A stretch of 64,000 nt of DNA from Linderina pennispora (lineage: Eukaryota > Kickxellomycota > Kickxellomycetes > Kickxellales > Kickxellaceae): contig NW_024468251.1 of NCBI RefSeq assembly GCF_002104995.1, positions 1 to 64,000 of the forward strand, read 5' to 3'. Position 1 is the stretch's first letter. Each line of letters starts with the position of its first letter. Positions 24,201 to 35,851 of the stretch are shown here, in pieces. Below the pieces are notes generated by a model. The model saw nothing but the letters and a program-made list of their open reading frames with translations, made no database searches and was not told where the DNA came from. The translations under genes were made by a program, and so were the position numbers.

Positions 24201-25757
24201 GCAATGCCCTGGATTTCCTGGTCGTTCGACTCCAGGTGCGGAATCAGGATATTCACGCAAGCCGCAAAGTCTATCGCCACGCTGACCCCCGGCACCAATG
24301 CGCTCTCCTCGCGCAATGCCCGGATTTTGCTCCGCCGCGCCTGCCATCCGCAGCTCCCCGCTCGCATCATTCAGCTGTCCGTGCACCAGCGCCGACGAAA
24401 CAAGCGAGGCCGAGCCGGCATTCCGATGCCTGCCTATCAGCAAGCCCAGCCCTGATCCGCCCCCATTGCCTGCGCAGAAATTTCTCACCGAAGGGCTGGA
24501 TCCGGCCGCATACGCCCTGGCCGGTAGCGCGCCGGTGACTGATGGCGCCCGCGACGATTGCTGCGAAATGCTGTGCTGCGAACTAAACGACCCAGACGCA
24601 TGCGGCCTCCGGTACGACGACGCTACCCGGCCCTCCACATGCACGTCGCTCTGCATTGTGCTTGACCGGACCCGCGCCGTGTTCAGCTGCTGCTCGCCTG
24701 CATCCCCCCACGCCATTTCGTCCTCTGCATGCATTGCCCCGTCGAACCGCTGCAACTCCACGCACTCGCGGATCTCATGCAGCAACTCCCCCAGGACGCT
24801 CTGCGTTTTCGTCCGCACGTCGTCGTTCGGGTCGCTCAGGAACCGGATCAGTCCGTCCAGGAACTCCGGCAGGTACTCGATCAGGTCCAGCCCCGGGACC
24901 GAGTCCAGAACCCGAATCCACTCTATCAGATACAGCCGCGTCGAGGGCTTATACGTGTGCATCCGCTCTGCCAGCAGGGGGATGAAGTTCTCCAGCGAGA
25001 ACGCCAGCCGCGGGGATCGCAGCGCCGCCTGGTCGGCATCCAGCGCCGGGCTGGTTATGCGGGCCTGGTCTACTGCTGCCGACTGGTCTGGAGCATGGGC
25101 AATCGCGATTGGCTCCACAGACAGCGCTGCTGCCGGCTCAGCAATCCCCGAGATGTTCAGCCCAGCATGGACATCTGCGTCCTCGCCGACATTCGCCTGC
25201 CCCGCCATCCCAGCAACCTCCTCGGCGTCATACCAGTCCAGACACGTGGCCGCCTGCTCTGCCACAATATCCTTGATCAGCCTATCCAGGTAGTCCGCGC
25301 CATTCTTCACAATCCTGACCGAATCTGCGGTGACCCTGGCCAGCCCATCAAAGATCTCATTGAACCACCGCAATATGTGGCCCCGGCTCACCTTGGCCAC
25401 ATTATACAGCGACTCGCACGCAAAATACCGCACCTTGCTCTCGCCGTCCGACATTGCCGAGATTATCGGCAGGATCATTTGCGGCAGAAACTGCGGAATA
25501 TTCACATGCGTCAGGGCCGTCGACACCGACCCCAGTGCCACCAGCCCGCCGATTCGCGAGGACTCGCGCTCAGAGGTTGCGAAATCCGTCGTCAGCTCGG
25601 CGATTATCTGGTATATTATCTGGTCGTCATCGGCGTCCAACGCGGATCGCACCTGTTGCTCGATTTTCAGCGTTGCTGCCCGTTGCTTGTCGTACAGTTT
25701 GTCCGACAGCGCCTTGCCTACTGCCGGCGGGATTACTGATGTTGCCTTGACCGGCAT
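21226..25757 (-). CDS. VAC14: Vac14, scaffold of the PIKfyve/Fab1 complex
   Basis: The N-terminus ([24 protein letters not shown] repeats; [39 protein letters not shown]) and the C-terminal Fig4-binding domain ([20 protein letters not shown], then YLRLQLLDG, then [21 protein letters not shown]) are clear Vac14 signatures. Vac14 oligomers hold Fab1/PIKfyve kinase and Fig4 phosphatase on vacuole/endosome membranes to make PI(3,5)P2. The locus is about 1,500 codons, roughly double yeast and animal Vac14, because of a Ser/Pro-rich insert between the HEAT blocks (about 23,500-24,700) and a tail of about 210 residues after the conserved end. Frame shifts occur at about 24,340, 23,470, 23,150, 22,850 and 22,150. 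Hidden short introns cannot be excluded. The start is the ATG at 25,757. Confidence 0.9.
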
Positions 25758-26462
25758 TTGTCTGAATTGAGTAAAAAACGAAGTAGTAAAAGAAGCAACA
25801 GAAATGTGCTGAGTGTTTCTGCGCTCATGCTTTTTGTCCCATGCTTTGACGTATAGTAAGGTGCCGGCTCGCCAGATGAGCTGCGGCTCGGTATATATGC
25901 GCGAATGCTGACATAGGCCCTCCCTTGCCTGGTGCCAAGAACCAGCATTTGGAAGGGACCACAAGCACTGTGGCTTGTGCCATGTATGTAGAATACATAT
26001 GCTTTTATGTTCGACTGTTTATTTTTTTGCTCCGCTGTGGGCAGACTGCAAGTGAAAACGATTGTAATTCTTTGGCATTGTTTCTCTCGCGTTCTTGCTA
26101 TAAGAAGGGACCGGGATACCACGAAGGCGTTTTGTAAACATCTACAACAATATTGCCTTTTGGCTTTTTGTCGCAAACATCAAAACAACATCAGAAGAGG
26201 CGCCTGAAGTAGCCCTGGGCCATTTTCCTGTTCAAATATGCTCTGCCTTGCACCCGCGCATATCGCACGTCAAATGTATCTGAATCCTTAGTCTATTCTT
26301 AGTTTCCTTCTTTCCTCTCTCCTCTCCCCTCCGTAATTTTTCCATCTTCAATCTCTCTCCTCTATTCTTGTTTCCCTTCATCCCCGTTGCCAGCATTTTG
26401 TCATCCCTTCCTCCCCACATTACCCAGCCATCCCCTTTCCAGTAGCAATTTAAATAATAATT
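25758..26462. promoter_or_regulatory. Divergent promoter region, Vac14 / Nudix-like gene
   Basis: 705 bp between two divergent ATGs. The last 180 bases before the plus-strand gene are a strong pyrimidine tract (runs of CTCTCC and TTCC, 26,290-26,440), typical of fungal core promoters. No conserved frame or RNA gene is seen. Confidence 0.4.
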
Positions 26463-27694
26463 ATGACCCCCGCATTGCAGGTATCTCTGATTCGCAACCA
26501 ATTCGCTGTCGAGTGCGGCGGCGTTCTCATCGACCCATCCACCAATGAAGTCTGCCTGCTATTCTACCCAGACACCTCCGAATGGCGCCTGCCCATCGGC
26601 AAGCCCGACGCAATGTCGGCCGACCGCAGTCCCTCCCTGGACTACCATCCGGCCGAGCACAGCGTGGCCGGCTGCGAGCCCTACGCCCACGCGGCCCAGC
26701 GCCAGCTGACCGCCATAACCGGATACAAATGCAGCCACCTGCATCCAGCCGTCCTGGCCCACGCGCCCGCCAACCCCTGCGCCTACATGGGCAGCCATAT
26801 GGTCGAGCCCCTGGCTCTAAGCATCGAGCAGCGCACAGCGGCATGCCCGGCAATCGAAGCAGACGACGAAATGCCCCTGGTGGAGCGCAGCCGCTCCACC
26901 GGCCCGCGCAATAACCAGATGAAAACGAGCTTCCGGCACGCCAGTTCCATGAGCGCCCTGCGCCACCAGTCCCTGGACACCGACGATTTTCGGCGCCCGG
27001 CCGCCCACGAGCAGTACGTGATGACGTATTATTACCTGGCGTGGCTGACACAGAGCCGACTCGAAAGCGACATTGCAAAAAACCTGGATGACCGCCGCGA
27101 CAGCCATTCCAACCTACGCCAGCTGGCCAGGCTGCCTGTGGCCGAGGTGACCTGGTTCAAGATGGACACAGCCGCGCAAGTCCTCACCCATGCATCGGAT
27201 AAGACCGCCTTGCGCGAGGCCATTGCGCGCCTGGCCAGCTGCGCTCCGCCACAGCCGCCCTTTGCTTACTCGTCCATTCATCATGGCGCAAGGCGACAGT
27301 GCCTTGAAGTCCAGCCTCAAGGGTGCCGGTACCGCCAGCAAGGCTGATATGACCGTGTCATCCAGCTCGTCGTCGGTGTCGGAGGAGACTGCCAAGGGGG
27401 AAATCTCTGGAGGGCCGCTGAGCCGCGTTTTGACGCCGACCCGCAACATGGATCTGGTCCGCAAAGCGGCCAATACTTTGGGCAAGCGCGGCGGTCTGCT
27501 GAAGCCAAAGCAGCGGTCGGTGAGCCAGACTACGGCGGCTGCGGAGCCCGAGAAGAAGTCCAGCGAAATTAGGTTCAGTAGCGTGCAGCGCCGACTCCAG
27601 CCCGGCGGCCGAGGAAGCGGTGGTCCTGAAGAAGGCGCCATTGCCACGCGTGCTGTCCATCTTTTACAAGTTTGTCGGTGGTTCTGCAGCATAA
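26463..27694 (+). CDS. Nudix-fold protein with degenerate Nudix box
   Basis: The N-terminus (VECGGVLIDPSTNEVCLLFY, EWRLPIGKPD) has the strand pattern of a Nudix domain. At the Nudix box, where GX5EX7REUXEEXGU is expected, it reads EPYAHAAQRQLTAITGYKC: the Arg and the TG remain, but the metal-binding Glu residues of REUXEE are replaced (RQLTAITG). A second Nudix-like part (YYYLAWLTQSR, then LPVAEVTWFKMDTAAQVL) follows a disordered insert, as in fungal proteins resembling diphosphoinositol-polyphosphate phosphohydrolases. It is probably non-hydrolytic, perhaps a ligand sensor. After about 27,250 the frame shifts into a Ser/Thr/Lys-rich tail. Reading the best continuation gives RVLSIFYKFVGGSAA and a TAA at 27,692-27,694. 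Confidence 0.6.
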
Positions 27695-27926
27695 AGCAAG
27701 ACAGGATACCTGCTAGAAGCACTCTTTTCTTTCACAACCTTAGCGCCTTTTAGCTCTGTGAGTTGGTCTGCTTAATTATTTCGGGAAAGCTGAAGCATTT
27801 GATTTTGACTGGCACTTTATCGTTTAGGTGGACTGAAATAGCCAGGGGGAAGAGAATTACACTTAGTTCAAAATACAAACACGATATGGAGGGAAAAGAA
27901 AAACAGCAGAGGTAACGGCTTTTGGT

Positions 27927-29550
27927 TTAGAAGCGAGGGACCTGCTCCTGGCTGAGGTGGTGCTCATCGAACACCTTGTCGTTGTGTCCAGACAGCGACT
28001 CCTCGTCAAAGGCCATAGTGCCGTCGCCAAAGTACGCAATGTCCTCGGGCGACCACTTGTCGGGGTTGCCAACACGCGACCAGCGGTAGCCGAACGCAAT
28101 GTAGACGATGAGGCCGATGCCCAGCCAGATGAACAGACGGTAGATGGTAGGGCCACCCGACAGGACCAGCAGGACCAGGGCAATAGCGGCACCGGGAATG
28201 GGGATGACAAACGGACCGAACGGGACAATGAAGCCACGGCCCATGTGCGGGTGCGTGTAGCGCATGACAATGACACCGATGTTGACCAGAATGAACGCCA
28301 GCAGAGTACCGACCGAGGTCATGTCTCCGAGAATATCGACCGGCAGGAAGGCAGCAAGCACAGCGCACACAATGCCAGACACCGATGGTTGGCACGTAGG
28401 GAGTCTTGAACTTGGGGTGCAGGCGGCCAAAGATACGCGGGAACAGGCCGTCGCGCGCCATGGTGAAGAAGATACGCGGCTGACTCATCAGCATAATGAG
28501 GATAACCGAGGTCAGACCGGCGACAGCTCCGATGTCGATGAGGATACGGAGCCACTTGGTGTTCGGGTGGGCCTCCAGGGCAAACGAGATGGGTGCTGCC
28601 TGGCCCTTCAGGTCCTTGTACGAGACTAGTGCCGGTCAGAACAGCGCACACACCAGATGTACAGAGGCCGTGCAGACTGCCAGCGATGCGCAGATACCCC
28701 ACGGCAGGTCCTTCTGCGGGTCCTTGGCCTCCTGGGCAGCAGTCGAAACAGCGTCGAAACCAATGTAGGCGAAGAAGACACGCTGCGCGCCCTTGAACAG
28801 ACCCTTGGCACCGAATGAGTTACCATCGCGGGGCGGCAGGAACGGCTTGTAGTTGCTGCGGTCAATGTACTTGATGCCGCCAAAGATGAATAGCTAGCAC
28901 GACAACTGAGCTTGATGACAACTACAACCTTGTTGACCCACGACGACTGCTTGATACCGATGACAAGGACGGTGCTGACAAACAGGATGATGCAGATAGC
29001 CGGAATATCGATGTACTTGCCCTCGACAACCTTGAATGTGAGCTCCTTGTTGTCCCACGTCAGGGGCGAGCCGGTGATAGCGGGCTTGGAGGTCACTCCG
29101 AAGGCGTCTCTGAACAGCATCTGCACATACGCGCTCCACCCGACGGCGACAGTGGCGGCTCCGACGAGGTACTCGAGGATAAGATCCCAGCCGACAATCC
29201 AGGCGAGGAACTCGCCTAGCGTCGCGTACGTGTATGTGTACGCCGAGCCAGAGAATGGGCACCATCGAGGCCAGCTCCGAGTAACTGAAGGCAGAGAGGC
29301 CAGATGCAAAACCCGCGATGATGAAGCTGACGATAATTGCGGGTCCCGCATCCTCGGCGGCAGCGATTCCGGTCAGCACGAAAATACCAGTACCGATAAT
29401 GGCACCGATACCGATGGCGATGAGATCCAGGCGGGACAGCGTGCGGTTCATCTGTGTGCGCTGGCCCTCGCGCAGAATCTGCTCGATGGGCTTGCGCGCA
29501 GTCATGCGGTTCCAGATATGCCTCCAGCCGGTTGCTTGAACTTCGGCCAT
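27927..29550 (-). CDS. Cationic amino-acid transporter (APC superfamily, CAT type)
   Basis: From the ATG at 29,550 a cytosolic head leads into LDLIAIGIGAIIGTGIFVLTG, the TM1 signature of APC transporters. Further segments include FLAWIVGWDLILEYLVGAAT, VFFAYIGFDAVSTAAQEAKD (the conserved CAT/YfnA loop), MLMSQPRIFFTMARDGLFPR and RLFIWLGIGLIVYIAFGY, giving about 12 to 14 membrane helices in about 540 residues. CAT proteins import Lys/Arg/ornithine or act as broader permeases at the plasma or vacuolar membrane. The acidic C-tail (EESLSGHNDKVFDEHHLSQE) is soluble. One-base frame changes occur at about 29,255, 28,890, 28,630 and 28,380. The locus is convergent with the Nudix-like gene. Confidence 0.9.
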
Positions 29551-32500
29551 GGTTGAGGTTTCTGTCTTAAAGGTCAGTTAAGAGAAAAGTGGGGGATACT
29601 TCCAAAAGGGAACCTATATGAGAGACAGGCGTTTGGAAGTGTGGAATAGAAAAGAAGTACTGGATGTATGCTATATGCACCAGCAATAGACTACGTAAGT
29701 CAAAGTATTAATAGGAAGAGTATAGTGGAGAAGAGAAAAATTAGGGCGCAAGAGGTGGCGAACAAACTGAGAGAGTCTTTGGTCCTGGCGAGCAGGGCTT
29801 TTACGAGACTATTTATCTGCTTTCTCCTCTCCCGAGAAGAAACAAATGGCCTGGTAGCCAAGAGCTGCACAGCTGCATCTGACAGCTGGGCGGCACGCAG
29901 AGAAAGGGGGAGGTGGTGGGTCGCCGGGCTGCAGCGTGTTCGGGAACAACGGGCGCGGAAGGGCGCTTGACAGCAACAGCAAAATTTTTTATTTGTCCTC
30001 TGGGCTAGATGATTTCTCACATATACATGCATTAGCTTTTTGTCAAGTCCCAAGAGGAGCAAAAATAATCGCTGGGCAGCAAATAGCTGTGCAAGGACTT
30101 GCAGATCCTGCAGTCGGCGCTGGCCGAGCAAACAGGAATGGCGTGCCGAAAAGAAGAAGCAAAAATAGTTTTTTTTGCCCACACTTTCCCCCCGCTTGCG
30201 CTGCCCTAATTTGCCTGGAACTGCTTTTCATGTGCACACATGACAAGCCAGCGCCGCGCCGGCTGATGGAACTGGCCGCTGTAGCGCGACTCGATTGACG
30301 GTCCTTCCCCCAGAGCACGCTGTTGCAGGCGGGGCAATCGGCTCACGGCCATTGGCATATCGGAGGCAAGGGGGGGTGGAGTAGATCCATGTTAGAGCGG
30401 CACCAGACCAGGGCCGCCCGTGTTATCAGAAAGCGAGAAATCGCCCTGCTATTGCGAAATTTCCAGGTGCAGCTCGCCAGCTCCTGCGCAAAAGGCATCG
30501 CCGAGGTCCTACTCTTCTATTTGTCGATCAATTCATCCTCCACCTAATATCTCCTGTCTATAAATGGTATGTCAACAAAGCGCTCCTATGTCCCTTGTGC
30601 ACAGCCTTGCCAACGCTTTTGGCATTCGTGCGTGGTCTCAAGATAACAGGTGCAGCCATTGTTTTTGTTCGCTCCCCGGCTCCTTCTGCGGTTGGGGGGA
30701 AGGGGGACCTGGCAAATCGCTGTGCATTTTGCAAACATTGTCAAACATAATGACGATTATATGAAGAGGTAGCGCGGGGAGGGGCCGCTCATCTTCGGCA
30801 TGCCTGTGCATTTCTCGGCGGCATGGGTGGCTACATCTTCACTGGGCAGAGAAGAAATCACTGCTGCTTGCTCGCCCCCGTGTGCTGCTGGCGCAAAAAG
30901 CTCCTTGCATCAAGCAGCCTAATAGGCGTGTTCAGCGTGTGACACTCATGTGCTTGGCTGATTTTTTTTCGCCGACTCCGTACGCATCGGTTAGTAAAAA
31001 CGGCGCCAAGAGTCTATCGTCACCAAGAGTCTTGTTCGCCATAAAGGCTTGCCCCGCCATGAAGTCTTGCTCGCGAATTGGCTGGACGAAAAATATGCCG
31101 TTTCCAGCTTGTGAAAGAAAAACAGGCTCTCGTGTAGGATCTGCTATATCGGGAATGAATGGAGAGGATCCAGGCTAATTATCCGCTTTAGTACCATCCC
31201 TGTCGGTTCCAGATAGGTGGTGGGGGAGGAGCTGCCTTGCCCTGTGATGTTGGGTCGGTGCTCGTTCTAACTAGCGGACAAGCTCCCCCTTTTTGGCTCA
31301 ACCCTTGCGACTCCGCTTTCTCTCCTTTCCTCCACCAGCTACACGCCGATATGAACGAGATTGCGCACCTCCTTTTGCCTTTCCCAGAAGGCTGCATGCC
31401 ACATGCTGGTGCTGATATTGAGCGAAACTTCTACTATTCCTGGGGCTGCAGCGATCTTGCTGTAGCCTTCTGGATCCAGCATTGGAAAGGCATTCAGCTG
31501 ATTAGATGCTTGGCAGGCGTGACACCAGCAGTGGCCGCCATGGTTCATTCAGCCATAGCCACAGCCCCATGCATCCGCTCCCCACCACGAGGCACCCGCC
31601 TTTTCCGCACATCCTCCACTCGCCAATGGGCCAGCTCACTTGCTCCCAAATGGCGCCACGGCCAGCATAGCTTGCGGAATCTCACGCCCCCATCCTATGT
31701 CCAAGCGTATGTAATACTCCTATGTGTCCCGCCTTGCATGCAGCCAGGACGACTTCCTGCTGCCCAGCAGGCTCCCAGCATCATGTCGGCCGCCTACTTT
31801 TGTTGACACAAAGTATGCCCGTCCCCCAATCCTTCTCGAACCTCTTTCTGATTGCCAAGTGCGAATAAGAAAAACAACGAACCAGTCTGTTCCTTTCCGC
31901 AGAGCACTCCACCCGTATGCATGACGACAGTCCTTATCTCTGCCTCCGCTCACCTATGGCCTGCGGTGCCATGAGGAAGACCTGCCTGCTGACCTGATGC
32001 TTAGTGGACTTTCTCACGCATGCATGGAATGCGGCATGGACGTAGCCCTGGCAGCATCCCTTCGTCCTTCGTGTGCGCTTGTGGCGCATTACCAGACACC
32101 ACAGGACTAAGACCCAGCACCGGCAGGCAAAAGGAAGGGTGCCAGTGTGTAGCTACTCGCCTCGGATCCACGGTGGTACGGCTGATTCCAGCTCTTGTGC
32201 TGAAAAGGGAGCGATCTTCTCAGTGTATAGTTGGCGACTGGGCCGGAGCGACCACGGCGCACCACATGTTCAGGCAACTGGGTTTGGAAGATAGCATGCA
32301 AGGCGATACGTTACACAGCATCGAGTGCCATAGGCGATCCACCTTTGGCACCCGACCCGGTACCCCATGACGCAGAACAAGTGAGCTGCCAAATATAGGC
32401 ACCGAACCGTCCGCCATTCTCGGCGGCCTGGGTCACAGGGTGCGCCATTCTGGGGGCAGCTCGCACCAAAAGCAGATCGCCAGCATCAAGTGATGCTGCA

Positions 32501-33063
32501 AATCACACCCTTGCCACCGGCCATTTTCTGCGCTGCTGATTTCTTGTGGGCGTTTTCGTTCAACCGCATCCCCGTGGGCACAGCAGGTGATCCTGTCGCT
32601 AATGCGTGCACAAATCACGTACCGATCAACGGAGACACACTGCCAGCGCGCACAACGTTATCCAACGCTGCACCATCCCTACCCCCAACCTCTTCACTGC
32701 GGTGGCATATACAACGCAACAGCATTCTGGTTGTTTTTGCCACACCTTTGCTCGGCTAACTCTCGCTCCTACCATGCACACTACTGTGGCACCGATCATG
32801 AATAAGGCTGCTTACAGCCCACGCTGCTCCTCCGTTCCGCGAGTAGTACTGTCTTTTTCCAAAGATTTTACTGCAACACACTTCTGTAATAGACTAAGAC
32901 TTCTGGGTTACTGCCCAGTTTACCCAGCGCCACTACACGTCACTTATGTGTGACACCCAGAACGTTGGTCAAAAGCCAGCTAATTCAGCCGAAGCTGCTG
33001 ACTTGGCGTGCTGGGAGCAAAGTTCAGATGAAATATAGTCCAGCAGCCTTGCACGACTCCTGA
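29551..33063. other. Gene-poor region, no supported gene
   Basis: About 3.5 kb upstream of the permease start. Frames of up to about 190 codons exist (for example 31,237-31,806) but none has recognisable domains, signal peptide or plausible composition, and frames occur on both strands alike. The first 400 bases (29,551-29,950) should include the permease promoter. No transposon ends or tRNA-like sequence were found by eye. Confidence 0.5.
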
Positions 33064-33070
33064 TATAAAA
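33064..33070 (+). promoter_or_regulatory. TATA box of secreted S/T-rich protein gene
   Basis: TATAAAA lies 124 bp upstream of the ATG at 33,188, followed by a pyrimidine/C-rich leader. The same layout precedes the gene at 35,288. Confidence 0.55.
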
Positions 33071-33187
33071 AGCGGAGCCCTCATCACTCGTTAGCCTGGA
33101 ATCCTCACAAACCCAGCATTGCATTCCGCTCCATCCAACCCATCTATCCTACCTACCCACGCTTCAACGCCCGCCCTCGCTTCGACC

Positions 33188-33902
33188 ATGCGCTTCATCT
33201 CCTTCGCCACCGTCTGTGCCATTGGCATGTCCCCGATTCTCGCAGCTCCTGCCTTGAGTAGCTTCCTTGCCATGCCGGGAGTTGGTGGTAATCCTGCTAT
33301 CCCTGTAACGCCAGCCGACTCTGTCACCCCTGATGTGACTAGGTATTTCAGTACCACTCCCCCCAAGTACTGGACAAGTGGCAACCAATTGTCGTCTACC
33401 TCAACCACGACGGTGAGTGAACCAGGCACTACTACTAGCAAGGAAACATCCACCTCTGCCGGCGCCAGCGGAACGACGAGCAAGACCACCACCCATACCA
33501 ACACTTATTCTTCAGCCAGCCAGCCAACTGACCCGGGTGCTAGTAACCTCTATACCGCGACGACTCCAACCAGTACTACTACTGAACACCAAAAGCCAAC
33601 CAAGTGCCTCACCCAGGACCACCCCAGCCTCGTCTACCCCACAGACCACCAGCACTGAATCCGCCACTCCTGTTATTAATGATTCCTACTACCAGACCTC
33701 ATCGACCAAAGCCGCCACCTCTATCCAGCCTGGGTGTGAGCAATCCCATTCATCTGGCAATGAATCATCCACCAGCGTTGAGTCGTCGGCCCCGCATTAC
33801 ATTGCTACCTCTCCGCCAGCCAGTTCTCCCCACGCACCCATCTATTCTGCAAGCGCTGCTCCTCCTGTCCCAACGTCACATGTGGATGACGTCACTGTCT
33901 AA
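33188..33902 (+). CDS. Secreted Ser/Thr/Pro-rich (mucin-like) protein
   Basis: The start MRFISFATVCAIGMSPILAA is a classical signal peptide. The mature part is almost wholly Ser, Thr, Pro and Ala with repeated TTS/STS clusters, so heavy O-glycosylation at the cell wall or outside is likely. No domain is recognised and no GPI signal is seen. A one-base shift near 33,600 moves the frame into the continuation that ends HAPIYSASAAPPVPTSHVDD and stops at 33,902. Total is about 238 residues. Together with the gene at 35,288 it forms a plus-strand pair with matching TATA spacing. Function unknown. Confidence 0.6.
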
Positions 33903-35170
33903 CCCTCTATTTTTGCGTGATGACTATGCCGTTGCTCCATCCTTTCGGCCATTTTACCTTGCATTTCAGCTTTTAATGCTCCAATTCTTCTGGGCTTGTT
34001 TCGCAAAATAAATCCATTCCGCTGCAAAAACGTGGCCTGGGCGAACAAACTACAACCATGCCGTGTGCTCCGCTCGTAATTTGGCCTAGCCCTCCAGATT
34101 TTATCGCACTGCTTATATTTAATTTATTAGCAGCTTATGTTTTAAGAGACATTTACTGGAGCTCACCAACACAAGCTGTTTGCTTTAGGTGTATTTTGCC
34201 CTGTGCAAGAACGCATTTGTTATCATATGCATCTTCCTCCTCGTCCATTGCGATGAAGCAGAGGCAACATTCTTGACAGTAGGCTAAATGAAATATACAT
34301 TACCGATATGGGTTATGACAAAGCAAGGACACTGGGCATTTGCAGACTAGTATTTTTCGCACCGTTCTGCAATACATCAATATCGAACATGCGATTCTTG
34401 GAAAGAGGATGATGCCAGTTTATATATTCCTGCTCCTTAGACAACAGCCACGAAGAGCAACCAACTCAGTCCCGGACGGACCAGACCAACCTTGGGCCCA
34501 GCTGTGGGGTGTGAGAATGCATCTGGTACCGGTGAACCGGGTGAAGAAGCCTAGCCGGACTCCTGAATAAATCCACCATTGCCTTTCCAATGACCGCTAG
34601 TGGCTGGCAGAGGCCTAATTGCCGCTAACTCTATGTGCCCAGGGTAGCGAGTCTGTTCGGCTGTGTGCACTAGTCCTGCATTAGCCGGAGTGTGGGTGAG
34701 AATGTCGGCATCCTACCGAATTGGCGTTCTTCTGGGATGTCCCTTGTAAGGCGTTGGTCTGGTAGTGTAGTAATCGCATATGCCTGATCAATATGCGCGA
34801 TTAGATCTACAATCGCCAACGTTTGTAGCACATTCCGGCCATTAGCCATACTGCATCGCTAGTTGAGTGCATGAAATCGCCGGCTCGATGATATCCTTGG
34901 AGCACGTTTCACAATGGAATACCTCTGATCGAACGTCCCTGATGTTATGCTACACTGCCGGCCCTTTATTAAACCCTTTGCTCAAGCACCTACTGTTTCA
35001 GTAAAATGCTAGTGTTACTCGCCTGTATATATCCGGTACCAATTTTAGCTGCGCACCAGTTGCGGGTCACCAGTTACAACGTTGTTCGCATAACCTGCGT
35101 GGCAGCATGCAACTGAAATAATGCCGTGCTTATTGTGTTGATATCTGGCAAACACAAAGCATGGCCCTGG
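33903..35170. other. Intergenic, no gene seen
   Basis: About 1.27 kb between the two secreted-protein genes. Frames are under 80 codons and unconvincing. No repeats or RNA genes are recognised. Confidence 0.45.
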
Positions 35171-35177
35171 TATAAAA
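35171..35177 (+). promoter_or_regulatory. TATA box of second secreted protein gene
   Basis: TATAAAA within GGTATAAAAGGCGGCGG, 117 bp before the ATG at 35,288. Confidence 0.55.
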
Positions 35178-35287
35178 GGCGGCGGGTAGGAGCCAATTCT
35201 CTAGTTTGTTCCATACGCTCAATTCCTCACTGCTGTTCTCCTCAAACAACTCTACCATTCAGCCCATAGATATCTCCAGCACAGTCC

Positions 35288-35772
35288 ATGCATCTGATTC
35301 CGCTTGCTATCTTTGCTGCCACTGCGGCTATTGCAGTCAATGGTGCCCGTCTTCTCACTAGCCACTTGGTGACGCCAGGCATCCTCCACAAATGCCGTTG
35401 CAGCCGCTGCATCGGAATCTCGGCCCATTCCTAGCTATATTCGATTCAATGCTATTCCGTATTCCACAGCCAGTGGCCAAGCAACCTCTGTTTTGACCGC
35501 ATTGCCTACCAGCAAACCCCCAAAGACATCAAAGCCCGCGCAAAGCAGAAAGCGAAAAGCCAACTGTAAGGTCATCAACTGCCAGTACCAATATGGCGAC
35601 TGATGCGCCTACTTTTGCTACTGCCAAACCTGCGATTCCTGCTGTCGATGTAGTAGCCATTAGTCCTATGCCATCGTCCACCAACTCCAAACCTGTGTCG
35701 TCGCCCCCTTATGCAGCTCAGGTAATTGGCTCACCAGTGGCGCCAATATATGGTGCAAAGAAAGGGTACTAG
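35288..35772 (+). CDS. Secreted Ser/Thr/Pro/Ala-rich protein, paralog-like
   Basis: The frame from the ATG at 35,288 begins MHLIPLAIFAATAAIAVNGA, a signal peptide. One-base shifts near 35,385 and 35,545 are needed to continue into STNAVAAAASESRPIPSYI and then TNMATDAPTFATAKPAIPAV, ending VAPIYGAKKGY and a TAG at 35,770-35,772. About 160 residues, low complexity, no domain. It resembles the gene at 33,188 in composition, promoter layout and a C-terminal APIY. It lies tail-to-tail with the trihelix gene, 79 bp apart. Because of the frame breaks it may be a decayed copy. Confidence 0.5.
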
Positions 35773-35851
35773 CAGTGCTGCAAGTGTCGGTCACAGTGTC
35801 CTGTTCCATTATCGCAGGTCGAACCAGTTTGTCTTTCAGCAGCCTTTTTAC

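Noticed and set aside
31237-31806. 189-codon plus-strand frame as a gene
   Set aside because: No recognisable motif and random-looking composition. No supporting promoter or neighbour logic.
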